Of a stretch of 58,690 bases of DNA, positions 1-8,855 are shown piece after piece. The position numbers and the translations under genes are program-made. The notes under the pieces are model-generated. The model did not search any database. It was not told the DNA's origin and was given only the letters and a program-made list of their open reading frames with translations. The first letter of the stretch is position 1; each line of letters starts with the position of its first letter. The stretch comes from Actinomycetes bacterium (lineage in GTDB: Bacteria > Actinomycetota > Acidimicrobiia > Acidimicrobiales > Palsa-688). The DNA lies in contig JAKCDU010000023.1 in assembly GCA_021838445.1 (NCBI GenBank), positions 1 through 58,690 on the forward strand, written 5' to 3'.

Positions 1-2
1 GA

Positions 3-704
3 GTGGCGGCCATGACCGGGACGCGCAGGGGCGAAGTGTGTGGGCTGCGCTGGTCCGACGTCGACCTCGACGCGGCTCGTATCGAGGTTCGGCAGCAGCT
101 GAACGTGGTCCGCTCTCCCGGCGCTCCTAACGGTGGACTTGTCTTCTCCGAGCGCACGAAGACGGACCACGGGCGTCGGTCCATCGACCTCGACCCGGCG
201 ACGGTCGCGGTGCTGCGCCATCAACGCAAGCGCCAGATCGCGAACCGGTTGCTCGTCGGCGCCGGCTGGTCGAACGAGCACAACCTCGTGTTCACCGACC
301 CGGCCGGGCGTCCACTCGATCCCGAGTCAGTAGCCAAGGTCTTCGACCGTCGGGTAGCCCGGCTCGGGCTCAGACGAATTCGCTTCCACGACTTGAGGCA
401 TACGCATGTCGCTCACCCCATCGCGGCCAAGCAGCAGCCCCTCAAGATCGCCAAACGGCCTGGTCACGCGTCAGCCGCCTTCACCCAAGACCGATACGGC
501 CACCTGTTCGAAGACGCCGACTCCCAGGCCGCGGCCGCAGTTGCGGCCATGGTCGACGGCGATTGTGATCAATCTGTGATCACGGCAGGCACTTCATGGC
601 ATTTCCACGGAGAGCCCGGGCCTGTGACCAGCGGAAACGCCGAAGATACGGGGTGCCCGGAGCGGGAATCGAACCCGCACGGCCTTGCGGCCAATGGTGT
701 TTGA
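3..704 (+). CDS. Tyrosine recombinase/integrase, C-terminal catalytic part (5' end outside window)
   Basis: Site-specific recombinase of the phage integrase family, which cuts and rejoins DNA at attachment sites. The catalytic set is visible: first Arg in GTRRGE (about residue 8), Lys in ERTKTD, HDLRH with the second Arg (about 132), GHAS, and the Tyr nucleophile in RYGHLF (about 165). The segment between HDLRH and GHAS (AHPIAAKQQPLKIAKRP) is unlike the usual helix, so activity is uncertain. The N-terminal arm-binding part lies upstream of the window. The frame runs on past the catalytic domain into the 3' half of the neighbouring tRNA-Leu, which is typical of an integrase at the edge of an element inserted in a tRNA gene. 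Family is sure; function of this copy is not. Confidence 0.85.
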   Translation: MAAMTGTRRGEVCGLRWSDVDLDAARIEVRQQLNVVRSPGAPNGGLVFSERTKTDHGRRSIDLDPATVAVLRHQRKRQIANRLLVGAGWSNEHNLVFTDPAGRPLDPESVAKVFDRRVARLGLRRIRFHDLRHTHVAHPIAAKQQPLKIAKRPGHASAAFTQDRYGHLFEDADSQAAAAVAAMVDGDCDQSVITAGTSWHFHGEPGPVTSGNAEDTGCPERESNPHGLAANGV

Positions 705-737
705 GACCATCGCGTCTGCCTGTTCCGCCATCCGGGC
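654..737 (-). tRNA. tRNA-Leu (anticodon CAA)
   Basis: On the minus strand the sequence folds as a class II (long variable arm) tRNA. The acceptor stem is GCCCGGA/TCCGGGC with discriminator A. The anticodon stem ATGGT/ACCAT encloses loop CTCAAAC, giving anticodon CAA for UUG leucine codons. The variable arm is built on GGCCG..CGGCC, and the T arm contains GGTTCGATTCC. The CCA end is not encoded. The integrase frame overlaps its 3' half, so this tRNA is the likely integration target of the element to the left. Confidence 0.95.
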
Positions 738-861
738 GGGCACTGTGACCTGCGGTTTTACAGCTTAGCGCACCCGACAGCGGCGTCTCGATCCCGACCC
801 AGAGCACCAACTGACCACCGGGTCGTGGCCGCGTCCCTCTCTAACAGCGTTGTCAGGTAAC

Positions 862-867
862 TACGAT
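862..867 (+). promoter_or_regulatory. Candidate -10 (TACGAT) for the TetR gene
   Basis: TACGAT ends 8 nt before the ATG at 876, with no Shine-Dalgarno sequence between, so a leaderless or near-leaderless start is likely. A loose GTT(N7)AAC inverted repeat just upstream (849-861) could be an autoregulatory operator; that is weak. Confidence 0.45.
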
Positions 868-875
868 GCTTTCCG

Positions 876-1538
876 ATGTCCGAGTCGTCTCCAGATCGAC
901 GGCGCCGCAAGGAATCCCCGAAGTCCCGCGCCACCCGCGAGGCCCTCGTCGACTTGGCCGCTGAGATGTTCGCCGAGGGCGGCTACGTGCAAACGTCGAT
1001 TCGCGACATCAGCCGCCGGGCGGAGGTCACCAGCGGGGCCATCTACGGCCACTTCCGCAACAAGGCCGACCTCCTGGCGGCCGCCATCAGCGCCCGTACG
1101 ACTGACGAGCTCGAAGCGCGATCTGTGATCGGCGAGGAGGCGGATTACATAGAGACGCTCACCCGGTTGGCCCTCGGATACCGCCAGCGGCGCCAGCTCC
1201 GGGCCTTGATCCTGCAGGGTGCGGCGGCGGCACAGACCGACGAGGAGACCAGGCAGTCGCTTCGCGACGAACAGCTCGGTCACCTGGAGGACTGGCTGAA
1301 GCAGTACGAGGAGAATCGCGACCGGATGGGCATCCACCCCAGCGTGGACATGGAGGCGGCCCTGCTCTACACCTGGGCGGTCGAGCTCGGACTCGGCGTG
1401 CTCGAAGGCATCGGCATCGAACCACGCTCGGTGCAAGGTTGGTCCGAGGTGCAGAACCGTCTCGCTCGCTCGCTCCAGCTGCCGCCCGACCCACAGGTAC
1501 GCCGGCGGCGGCCCAGGACCGGGCCGGCGACTCCTTAG
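876..1538 (+). CDS. TetR family transcriptional regulator
   Basis: One-component repressor-type regulator of 220 residues, normal for the family. After a basic N-terminus, residues about 18-65 form the TetR helix-turn-helix: REALVDLAAEMFAEGGY, then TSIRDISRRAEV, then TSGAIYGHFRNKADLL. The rest is the helical ligand-binding and dimerisation domain, whose ligand cannot be read from sequence. The gene converges on the amidohydrolase at 1535-2725, their stop codons overlapping by 4 bp. The TAACGTTA-centred palindrome at 3262-3283 between the SnoaL and LLM genes is a possible target, so it may control this catabolic block (inference). Confidence 0.9.
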   Translation: MSESSPDRRRRKESPKSRATREALVDLAAEMFAEGGYVQTSIRDISRRAEVTSGAIYGHFRNKADLLAAAISARTTDELEARSVIGEEADYIETLTRLALGYRQRRQLRALILQGAAAAQTDEETRQSLRDEQLGHLEDWLKQYEENRDRMGIHPSVDMEAALLYTWAVELGLGVLEGIGIEPRSVQGWSEVQNRLARSLQLPPDPQVRRRRPRTGPATP

Positions 1539-2725
1539 GGAACGAGAGGGTCGCCCATGCGGGCGAAGCACTCGGCCAGGTTGGCGCCCATGAAGGCCAA
1601 CCGGGCCTCGTCGCTCACCGAGGCCAGCTCCTTCTCGTAGTGTCCGGCGGGATCACCGCTGCCTTCGAAGTGGGGATAGTCGGAGGAGAAGATCGGCACC
1701 TCGGGCATCCACTCCAAGGTGATATTGGGCAGCTCGTGAGCTACCGGCAGCGGCGTGACCCGAATATTCCTTCGCACGTACTCGCTCGGCAGCAGGGGAA
1801 GGCGGTACTCCCCTAGGAGCAGCGGGCTGAGCCCGGGCGAGGCCAGGGCGTCCATCCGCATGGTGGCGGGCATGATCCAGTCGATACCGTGCTCGGCGAA
1901 TACCACAGTCAGGTCGGGATGGCGCTCGAGCACCCCGCCCAGGACCATGGCGTTCAGGAAGACCAGTGCCTGCTGGAACGGCTGCAGGACCGAGATCACC
2001 CGGATCAGCGCCGGGTCGTCGGTGTTGGCCCACGCCGGGTGGTAGACGGCCGGGCTGAGCCCCACGTGGACGATCGGCACCATGGCGAGATCGGTCACGG
2101 CCGACCAGAAGCGGTCGTAGTCGGGATGATTCGGGGGCGTGTCACCCGTCGGCTCGGATGGGAGCAGGAAGGTCCGACAGCCGCGACCGCGCATCCTGGT
2201 CAGTTCGGCGATGGCCCAATCAAGGTCCTCGTAGCGGAGGTTGGCCGACAGGAGCAGCCGACCGCCGGCGTCGGCCAGGCGATCGGTCATCCATGTGTTG
2301 AGGGCCTCGAGGGCCTCTCTACCCAGGGCGGGATCGTCGATGGCTCGAGCTAGGGTGTAGCCCGTCCCGCTGATCACGTTCTGCACGTCGATGCCCTGGG
2401 CGTCCATCCACTCGAGACGGGGCCGGGGATCGCCCAGAGGCAGGTGTTGGTCCGATCCCGGGTACCCAACCGCCAGACCGCGGTCAGGGTCGTAGAGGGC
2501 CCGCATTCCCGCTGTCACTATGCGTTCCATGGGCATGCGCCGGTCGCGGGGAACGGCGCGCAGGAGATCGTCCGAGACGAACCAGGCGAACATCTCCGGC
2601 GTAGCCATCTCGAATCTCGGATCGTCGGTGGGGAAGCGAACGGGGAGCTTCCGCTCGAGAGCTGGAAATTCGTCCAGCCAGTCGTGGCCCGGCTCGAAAT
2701 GCGAGTCGACGTCTACAACGGTCAT
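1535..2725 (-). CDS. Amidohydrolase family 2 protein (metal-dependent TIM barrel)
   Basis: Predicted metal-dependent hydrolase or decarboxylase of the amidohydrolase 2 (ACMSD-like) family, 396 residues from the chosen start. It opens with VDVDSHFEP, the usual N-terminal metal-binding strand, has FAEHGIDWI in the middle and SSDYPHFEG near the C-terminus, matching the family's His and Asp positions. The ATG at 2725 is chosen because AGGAGG lies 6 nt upstream; an in-frame ATG at 2761 would add 12 residues but has no such site. It follows the SnoaL-like gene with a 46-nt gap, so the two probably form one unit. Substrate unknown. Confidence 0.85.
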   Translation of the reverse strand: MTVVDVDSHFEPGHDWLDEFPALERKLPVRFPTDDPRFEMATPEMFAWFVSDDLLRAVPRDRRMPMERIVTAGMRALYDPDRGLAVGYPGSDQHLPLGDPRPRLEWMDAQGIDVQNVISGTGYTLARAIDDPALGREALEALNTWMTDRLADAGGRLLLSANLRYEDLDWAIAELTRMRGRGCRTFLLPSEPTGDTPPNHPDYDRFWSAVTDLAMVPIVHVGLSPAVYHPAWANTDDPALIRVISVLQPFQQALVFLNAMVLGGVLERHPDLTVVFAEHGIDWIMPATMRMDALASPGLSPLLLGEYRLPLLPSEYVRRNIRVTPLPVAHELPNITLEWMPEVPIFSSDYPHFEGSGDPAGHYEKELASVSDEARLAFMGANLAECFARMGDPLVP

Positions 2726-2771
2726 GCCAGGCCTCCTGTGTGTGGTGTCGGACGATCCCATGACCCTGATC

Positions 2772-3221
2772 TCAGCCGCGTACCTTGCTGAACACGTCGG
2801 AGTCGGCGGTGTCGAGGATCACGTGCATCTCGCTGATCCTGAGGGCGCTGCCCTCGTCGATGACCGCCCCGTGGACTATCCCCGACGACAGCGGTGCCGG
2901 TGCGCCTCGCACCATGTGGGTCACGGATATGTAGGAGGAAAAGGCCGTCCTCTCCCCGGCGCGGTCGACGACGTGCACGTTCGTCCCGTTGTGCCGAAGC
3001 GGGTACGGGCTGTTGATCCTGTGATCGACCTGCCATGCCATGACGGGCTCCCGGCCCCGGACATCGGCTCGCACGAACTCCTCCCATTCGGTCTCGCCGG
3101 TGTCGGTGCGGCAAGTGAAGTGCACGTCGTCGGAGAGCAGAGACGCCAGCACGTCGAAGTTGCCCTCGTCGTAATTCCACCACCAGCAGCCGATCAGGTC
3201 GTGCAACTCCCCTCGATCCAT
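2772..3221 (-). CDS. SnoaL-like (NTF2-fold) protein
   Basis: Small alpha+beta cone-fold protein of 149 residues, similar to SnoaL_4 hydratase/isomerase-like proteins. The pattern is an N-terminal helix (ELHDLIGCWWWNYDEGNFD), then LASLLSDDVHFTC, then strands ending in ISEMHVILDTADSD. The ATG at 3221 has GGGAG 8 nt upstream; an upstream start at 3263 would add 14 residues but run into the palindrome region. It is the first gene of a pair with the amidohydrolase and diverges from the LLM oxidoreductase. NTF2-fold proteins bind many ligands, so no substrate is proposed. Confidence 0.75.
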   Translation of the reverse strand: MDRGELHDLIGCWWWNYDEGNFDVLASLLSDDVHFTCRTDTGETEWEEFVRADVRGREPVMAWQVDHRINSPYPLRHNGTNVHVVDRAGERTAFSSYISVTHMVRGAPAPLSSGIVHGAVIDEGSALRISEMHVILDTADSDVFSKVRG

Positions 3222-3261
3222 CGTTGCGACTCCCTCCTCGACCGCCCACCGGGGCGGACCC

Positions 3262-3283
3262 ATATAGAATAACGTTACTATAT
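3262..3283. promoter_or_regulatory. AT-rich palindromic operator/promoter between divergent genes
   Basis: ATATAG and CTATAT form inverted arms around a 10-bp centre that contains the perfect palindrome TAACGTTA. Such an AT-rich island stands out in this GC-rich DNA. It lies 40 bp before the SnoaL start and 73 bp before the LLM start, where a repressor could control both directions. Size and symmetry fit TetR-family operators; the regulator at 876 is a candidate, but this is inference. Confidence 0.5.
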
Positions 3284-3343
3284 TCCAGCCAGGGGTTCAG
3301 GGCATGGCGGATCCGACCGGGCCCTCCCGACCGACCGGCTGGC

Positions 3344-3349
3344 TATGGT
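3344..3349 (+). promoter_or_regulatory. Candidate -10 (TATGGT) for the LLM gene
   Basis: TATGGT sits 7 nt before the ATG at 3357, with no Shine-Dalgarno sequence. This favours 3357 over the upstream in-frame ATG at 3345, which lies inside the hexamer. Confidence 0.45.
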
Positions 3350-3356
3350 TCGTCCG

Positions 3357-4244
3357 ATGGATCTCGAACTGGGCCCCGTGGGGATCTGGACCTCAGCTCT
3401 CGAAGCGCACCCGGCACACGTGGCCCGCCAGGCCGCCCAGGAGCTCGAGTCGATGGGCTTTCCGATCCTGTGGATCAACGAGACGACCGGACGCGACCCG
3501 TTCGTGCTGGCCACGCTGCTGCTGGACGCGACATCGAGCCTCGAGGTGGCGACGGGCATCGCCAACATCTACGCCCGGGACGCGCTCACCATGTCAGCCA
3601 GCCAGAAGACCCTCGCCGAGGCCTTTCCTGACCGGTTCCTCCTCGGGCTGGGGGTGAGCAGCCCGGTGCTGGTCGAGAAGGTCCGGAGGCATTCATACGC
3701 CAAGCCCCTGTCGTTCATGCGCTCCTACCTCGACGCCATGGACAGCGCCCCCTACAGCTCGGTGCCTCCGCAGACCCCGCCGCCCCGGGTCCTCGCCGCC
3801 CTCGGCCCGAAGATGCTCGAACTGGCGGCGTCCCGAGCCGATGGCGTCCACCCCTACCTCACCACCCCCGACCACACCCGCGAGGCGCGCCAGATCATCG
3901 GCCCCGACGCGGTCCTGGCGCCCGAGCAGATGGTCGTCCTCGAGACCGATCCGGGCGTGGCCCGCGACATAGCCCGGGCGTCTGTGAGCTTCTACCTGCG
4001 GGCCCCCGGCTACCTGGCCAACCTACGGCGCATGGGGTTCAGCGACGACGACTGGGCCGATCCGAGGGATCCGTCCAACCGGCTCATCGACGGCATCGTC
4101 GCCTGGGGCGACATGGACGCCGTAGTCCGCCGCATCGCCGAGCACCGCGACGCCGGAGCCGATCATGTCTGCGTGCAGGTCCTGACCCCCCAGGGGGAGC
4201 TGCCCCTCGACCAGTGGCGTGAACTCGCGGCGGCGGTCCTCTAG
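3357..4244 (+). CDS. LLM class (luciferase-like) oxidoreductase, probably F420-dependent
   Basis: TIM-barrel oxidoreductase of 295 residues, like the actinobacterial LLM-class F420-dependent subfamily. Recognisable stretches are GPVGIWTSAL at the start, AQELESMGFPILWINE, VATGIANIYARDALTMSA, FPDRFLLGLGVSS, and the C-terminal RIAEHRDAGADHVCVQVL. F420 rather than FMN is inferred from the subfamily and the actinobacterial setting. It diverges from the SnoaL/amidohydrolase pair across the palindrome at 3262. The start is set by the -10 at 3344; an ATG four codons earlier is possible. Confidence 0.85.
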   Translation: MDLELGPVGIWTSALEAHPAHVARQAAQELESMGFPILWINETTGRDPFVLATLLLDATSSLEVATGIANIYARDALTMSASQKTLAEAFPDRFLLGLGVSSPVLVEKVRRHSYAKPLSFMRSYLDAMDSAPYSSVPPQTPPPRVLAALGPKMLELAASRADGVHPYLTTPDHTREARQIIGPDAVLAPEQMVVLETDPGVARDIARASVSFYLRAPGYLANLRRMGFSDDDWADPRDPSNRLIDGIVAWGDMDAVVRRIAEHRDAGADHVCVQVLTPQGELPLDQWRELAAAVL

Positions 4245-4258
4245 GTCCCTCTGAGGTG

Positions 4259-6784
4259 CTAGGCCTCGACGGTCACGGTGACCCGGGCCACGATGTCGGC
4301 CGAGGACGGGCCGATCAGCAGTTCGTAGGCCCCGGGATCGACCTGCCAGCCCGGCTCGCGGCTCTCGCCCAGCGGGGCCAGGCCGCCCAGTCGGCCGCTG
4401 TCGATGCGGGCTTTGATGTCGTCCCGGTCGCGGCGACCCGGATCCCAGTAGGCGAACGACCGGTCGTCCAGGTCGATCTCGGCCCGGACCGTTCGGCCGG
4501 GGTCCACCCGGACCTTGGCGAAGCCCTTCAGCTCCTTGGTCGGCCGGTCCAAGCGGGCCGCGCCCGGGGCCACGTAGCACTGGACCACGTCTGATCCCGG
4601 TCTGGTCCCGGTGTTGGTCACGGGCACCGACACCCGGAGGGTCTCACCGGGACGGAAGGTGGGCGACGACAGCTCCACCGGCCCGTATGCGAAGCTGGTG
4701 TAGCTGAGTCCGTGACCGAACGGGTAGCGGACCTCCACTCCCCGCAGGTCGTAGCCCCGGTAACCCATGAACAGGCCCTCACCGTAGCGGACCTGCCCAT
4801 TCTCGCCGGGGAAGTTGCCGTGGGAGGGGACGTGCTCCACGCGGTGAGGGATGCTGGTCGGGAGCCTTCCCCCCGGTTCGGCCCGACCCGTCAGCAGGTC
4901 GGCCACCGCCCCGTCCATCTCCTCGCCGCCGAACCAGACCTGCACGACGGCGGCCACCTCGTCGGCCCAGGCCAGATCGACCGGGGCTCCGGAGTTGACC
5001 ACCACCACGGTGCGGGGGTTGGCCCGGGCCACCCTTCTCACCAGTTCGTCCTGGGCCCCCGGGAGGGCCCACGTCTCCCGGTCGCGACCCTCGCCCTCCC
5101 ACTCGTGGGTGGTACCCACGAACACGACGGCGACATCGGCCTGGCCCGCCGCCTCCTCGGCCCGCTCGAGCAGGCGCCCGCCGTCCACCGTGGCGAAGCC
5201 GACCCGGAAGCCGGCCACCCCGGCGGAGGCCCGGTCGAACTCGACGACCAGCTCCGCCGGGACCGCCTCGGTCAGGTCCACCTCGGCGACGAGGTCCTGG
5301 CTGAGCAGGCCCATCAGATCGGAACCTCCCGGCCGGGGCGGGTCCGAGTAGCCGTCGAGCAGCACCTGCCCGTCCATCAGCAACCGGGCCCGCCCGGCCT
5401 GGGCCAGGGCCAGGCGGTAGCGGCCGGACTCCTCGGGGAGGACCGTTCCCCGCACCCGCATGGACCAGTCCCCGCCGAGCAGGCCCTTCTCGACGGCGCT
5501 GAAGACGACCATCCGCAGCTCGTCGAGCCGGCGGGTCTCGGCCGGCGGTCCCTCCCGGCCGGGACCGGCGAAGATCTCGGCGGCGAAACCGTCAGGGGCG
5601 CTGAGCACCGGGCCGCCGAGCACGGCCACCGAGCGGTCGATCTCGCATCCGCGCTCGTAAACGATCTCGGCCGCGGCGCACGCCTCGTGCAGCCGATCCA
5701 GCGGGCTGGCCCTCCGGCCGGGGGTGACCTGGGCCGAGCCGCCCCCCATGATGCACGCCGCCCTGGCCGGCGCACCGATCACGGCCAGGCGCAGCGCGGC
5801 CCGGGGATCGATGGGCAGGGTGCCGTCGTTGCGGAGCAGCACGGCCGCATCGGCGGCCGCCGCCCGCAGCCGGGCCCGGTCCTCCTCGGGGAGCGGCTGC
5901 GGGGCCGTCGGCGGGGTCGGGCCGTCCAACGCCCCGGCCCGGTCCAGCGCCGACAGGTAACTCCGGACGGCCCGGTCGAGGTCCTCGACCGCGACCTCGC
6001 CCGAAGCTATCGACTCGACCACGCCGGCTCCGAGGGCCCGGCCCGGGCCGGGCATCTCCAGGTCGAGGCCGCAGCGCAGCGAATCGACGCGGTCCACCAC
6101 TGCGAACCAGTCGGTCATCACCAGGCCCTCGAAACCCCACTCGTCGCGGAGCAGTCCCGTGAGCACATCGGCCCGCTGGGTCAACCACAGCCCGTTCAGC
6201 CGGTTGTACGACGTCATGACCGCGTGGGCCCCGCCGGCGCGCACGGCCATCTCGAAAGGCACGAGGTACAGCTCCCGCAGGGCCCGGTCGTCGATCACCG
6301 AGTCGATGGTGGCTCGCTCGAACTCGGCTTCGTTTCCCACGAGGTGCTTCACCGTGGCGAACACGCCCTGCGTCTGCACCCCCCGCACGTAGCCGACGGC
6401 GAGCTTTCCGCTCAGATAGGGGTCCTCCGAGAAGCACTCGAAGTTCCGCCCGGAGAGCAGCGACCGGTGCAGGTTCACCGTCGGGGCCAGCAGGCCTCGG
6501 CAGCCCCGGTCGAGGGCCTCCCGGCCGACGAGGGCGCCGATCATCTCGGCCGTGGCCGGATCCCACGTGGCGCCCAGCGCCGAGCCGCACGGCACACAGG
6601 TCGAGGGCGACCCGCCGGAGCCGGGCAGGAAGGCTCCGCGCGCCCCATTGGGCCCGTCGGTGACCCGCACCTTGGGTATGCCCAGCCGCTCCACCGCCAC
6701 CGTCGAGAAGAGATCCTCGCCGGCGGTCAACGCCGCCTTTTCCTCGAGGGTCAGGGCGCGCAGCAGCCCGTCCACGTCAGCCAT
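4259..6784 (-). CDS. Glycoside hydrolase family 3 beta-glucosidase with PA14 insert
   Basis: Exo-acting beta-glycosidase of 841 residues. The GH3 N-terminal barrel comes first (LTLEEKAALTAGED, TDGPNGARG, TVKHLVGNEAEFER), with the nucleophile Asp in MTDWFAVVDRV at about residue 225. The C-terminal GH3 domain starts near 300 and is interrupted at about 385-530 by a PA14-type carbohydrate-binding insert (LPEESGRYRLAL, ARLLMDGQVLLDG). A fibronectin-III-like tail follows (VPVTNTGTRPGSDVVQCYV). This order matches bacterial beta-glucosidases with PA14. There is no signal peptide, so it is probably cytoplasmic. AGGAAG precedes the ATG. The exact sugar cannot be read. Confidence 0.93.
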   Translation of the reverse strand: MADVDGLLRALTLEEKAALTAGEDLFSTVAVERLGIPKVRVTDGPNGARGAFLPGSGGSPSTCVPCGSALGATWDPATAEMIGALVGREALDRGCRGLLAPTVNLHRSLLSGRNFECFSEDPYLSGKLAVGYVRGVQTQGVFATVKHLVGNEAEFERATIDSVIDDRALRELYLVPFEMAVRAGGAHAVMTSYNRLNGLWLTQRADVLTGLLRDEWGFEGLVMTDWFAVVDRVDSLRCGLDLEMPGPGRALGAGVVESIASGEVAVEDLDRAVRSYLSALDRAGALDGPTPPTAPQPLPEEDRARLRAAAADAAVLLRNDGTLPIDPRAALRLAVIGAPARAACIMGGGSAQVTPGRRASPLDRLHEACAAAEIVYERGCEIDRSVAVLGGPVLSAPDGFAAEIFAGPGREGPPAETRRLDELRMVVFSAVEKGLLGGDWSMRVRGTVLPEESGRYRLALAQAGRARLLMDGQVLLDGYSDPPRPGGSDLMGLLSQDLVAEVDLTEAVPAELVVEFDRASAGVAGFRVGFATVDGGRLLERAEEAAGQADVAVVFVGTTHEWEGEGRDRETWALPGAQDELVRRVARANPRTVVVVNSGAPVDLAWADEVAAVVQVWFGGEEMDGAVADLLTGRAEPGGRLPTSIPHRVEHVPSHGNFPGENGQVRYGEGLFMGYRGYDLRGVEVRYPFGHGLSYTSFAYGPVELSSPTFRPGETLRVSVPVTNTGTRPGSDVVQCYVAPGAARLDRPTKELKGFAKVRVDPGRTVRAEIDLDDRSFAYWDPGRRDRDDIKARIDSGRLGGLAPLGESREPGWQVDPGAYELLIGPSSADIVARVTVTVEA

Positions 6785-6833
6785 CGGTAGGTCTTCCTGT
6801 AGGCAGTAGAGCTGCGACCAGGCCCGGGCCCGT

Positions 6834-8120
6834 TCAGGCCGAGGCGCTGGTCCCTCGGGCCAGGTCGAGGACGTTGACAGTGGTGCTGCCGGTCTTCTTC
6901 AGCCGCGTCGACGAACGGAAGCTCAGGTCCACGTCCTTGGCCTGGGCCCGCAGGGCGGCGACGGTGGCCTGCTCCTTGGGGATACGACTGAAAGGGTCGA
7001 AGTTGAAGATCCGCATGGCGTTGAGGTGGGTGATCTTGTCGATGTCGGCGCCGTCCACACCCTCGAAGTGCTCGGCCAGGCACTCGGGACCGGCCGGCCA
7101 GGTCGAGTCGGAATGGGGGTAGTCGAGCTCCCAGGTGATGTTGTCCACGTTCAGCCAGCGTCGGCTCTCGACGCCGAACCGGTCGTCGATGAAGCAGGTG
7201 ACGATCCTCTCGTTGAACACCTCGCTCGGCAGGCGGTCACCGAAGCTCTGCTTGGTCCAGGCCCGGTGCTGCTTGTAGACCCGGTCGACCCGCTCCAGGA
7301 AGTAGGGGATCCAGCCGATCCCGCCTTCGCTCAGAGCCACGGTCAGGTCCGGGAACTTGCGCAGCACCGGTGACCACAGAAGGTCGGCGGCGGCCTGCAC
7401 GATGTTGATGGGGGTCAGGGTGATCAGCGTGTCGATAGGAGCCTCGATGGAGGTGACCACCTGGGTCGACGACGAGCCGATGTGCAGGCACACGACCGTC
7501 TGATCCTCGCTGCAGGCCTTCCAGAACGGGTCCCAATGGTCGCTGTGAAACGACGGAAGCCCGAGCTTCTCGGGGTTCTCCGAGAAGGTGACGGCGTGGC
7601 AGCCCTTGGCCGTCATGCGGTGCACCTCGTCGGCCATCAGGTCGGGCGACCAGATGGGAGGCAGGGCCAGGGGTATGAACCGGCCCGGGTAGGCGCCGCA
7701 CCACGAGTCGACGTGCCAGTCGTTGTAGGCCCGCAGCACGGCCAGACCCAGATCCTTGTCCTGGGCCCGGGCGAAGTACTGGCCGCAGAACTGGGGGAAG
7801 GACGGGAAGTTCATCGAGGCCAGTACCCCACCGGCGTTCATGTCGTCTACCCGCCGGGCCACGTCGTAGCAGCCTTCGCGGATCTCGCTCAGCTTGGTCG
7901 GCTCCACCCCGTACTCGTCGGGGGGCCGCCCGGCGACGGCGTTGAGGCCGACGTTGGTGGCCTCCTGGCCCTCGAACACCCAGGCGTTGGTGCCGTCGGG
8001 GCGCTCGATGAGCTTGGGGACGTCATCGCGGTAGCGGGCCGGTATGTGGCCCTCGAACAGGTCGGGGGGCTCGACCACGTGGTCGTCCACCGACACCAGA
8101 ACGAGATCGTTGATGTCCAT
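6834..8120 (-). CDS. Amidohydrolase family 2 protein (second copy)
   Basis: Metal-dependent TIM-barrel hydrolase/decarboxylase family protein of 428 residues, related to but distinct from the gene at 1535. Family marks are LVSVDDHVVEPPDLFEGHIP at the N-terminus, NFPSFPQFCGQ, SEGGIGWIPYFLERVD and WELDYPHSDSTWP. GGAGGAAGG lies upstream of the ATG at 8120; a GTG two codons earlier is possible. The GH3 gene starts 49 nt downstream in the same direction, so they may be co-transcribed. This subfamily is frequent in actinobacteria that degrade steroids or aromatics, but nothing here fixes the substrate. Confidence 0.85.
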   Translation of the reverse strand: MDINDLVLVSVDDHVVEPPDLFEGHIPARYRDDVPKLIERPDGTNAWVFEGQEATNVGLNAVAGRPPDEYGVEPTKLSEIREGCYDVARRVDDMNAGGVLASMNFPSFPQFCGQYFARAQDKDLGLAVLRAYNDWHVDSWCGAYPGRFIPLALPPIWSPDLMADEVHRMTAKGCHAVTFSENPEKLGLPSFHSDHWDPFWKACSEDQTVVCLHIGSSSTQVVTSIEAPIDTLITLTPINIVQAAADLLWSPVLRKFPDLTVALSEGGIGWIPYFLERVDRVYKQHRAWTKQSFGDRLPSEVFNERIVTCFIDDRFGVESRRWLNVDNITWELDYPHSDSTWPAGPECLAEHFEGVDGADIDKITHLNAMRIFNFDPFSRIPKEQATVAALRAQAKDVDLSFRSSTRLKKTGSTTVNVLDLARGTSASA

Positions 8121-8234
8121 CAACACCTTCCTCCCCGAAACCTGTCCGGGCCTCCCCGAAACCGGTTCCAGTATGTCAGCAGGTGGCCGCCGAGTCCCAC
8201 CCCCCGGCGAGCGTCGCCCCGGCCGAGCGGCCGG

Positions 8235-8855
8235 TCAGTGCCCCCGGCGCAGCCACTCCTCGAGGTCGGGGGCTTCCCGGCCGACGGTGGTGGACTCCCC
8301 GTGACCGGTGTGCACCAGCGTTTCGGGGGGCAGGGTGAGCAGGCGCCGGCGGATCGACTCGATGATCACCGAGAAGTCGCTGAAGCTGCGCCCGGTGGCC
8401 CCCGGTCCCCCGCAGAAGAGGGTGTCCCCACTGAAGACGTGGGGCCCGTCGTCGACCACGAAGCAACAGCCACCCGGCGAATGTCCCGGGGTGTGCAGCA
8501 CCCGAAGCTCGGTGGCGCCGGCGGCTATGGTCGCCCCGTCGACGAGATCGACGTCGGGGCCCCGGTCCGGGTAGACCTGGTCCCAGAGCATCCGGTCGGC
8601 GGGGTGCAGCAGGATGGGGGCGTCGACGGCGTCCTGCAGATCGGCGGCGGCGTTGATGTGGTCGTTGTGACCGTGGGTCAGGGCGATGGCCACCACCCTC
8701 CGGCCGGCGACGGCGGCGGCGATGGGCGCCGGGTCGTGGGCCGCGTCCACGACGATCACCTGGCGGTCGTCGCCGATGAGCCAGATGTTGTTGGTGACCT
8801 CCCACTCGCCACCGTCGAGGCGGAACAGTCCGTCGGTGGTGACGAGCTCGATCAC
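8235..8855 (-). CDS. Metallo-beta-lactamase-fold hydrolase, probable S-formylmycothiol hydrolase
   Basis: MBL-fold metal hydrolase of 206 residues. The binuclear site motif is THGHNDH (HxHxDH) near residue 62, followed by [20 protein letters not shown] and VHTGHGEST, the usual His/Asp set. It starts with GTG at 8855, which overlaps the TGA of the upstream dehydrogenase as GTGA, so the two are translationally coupled. In mycobacteria an MBL protein is likewise paired with MscR (Rv2259/Rv2260), and hydrolysis of the S-formylmycothiol product is the logical role. That role is inferred from context. Confidence 0.8.
   Translation of the reverse strand: MIELVTTDGLFRLDGGEWEVTNNIWLIGDDRQVIVVDAAHDPAPIAAAVAGRRVVAIALTHGHNDHINAAADLQDAVDAPILLHPADRMLWDQVYPDRGPDVDLVDGATIAAGATELRVLHTPGHSPGGCCFVVDDGPHVFSGDTLFCGGPGATGRSFSDFSVIIESIRRRLLTLPPETLVHTGHGESTTVGREAPDLEEWLRRGH

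Noticed and set aside
4712-6790. 692-codon open frame antisense to the beta-glucosidase gene
   Set aside because: It mirrors the GH3 gene, has low-complexity Arg/Gly/His/Pro content, no family resemblance and no initiation signal. Long antisense frames are expected at this GC content.
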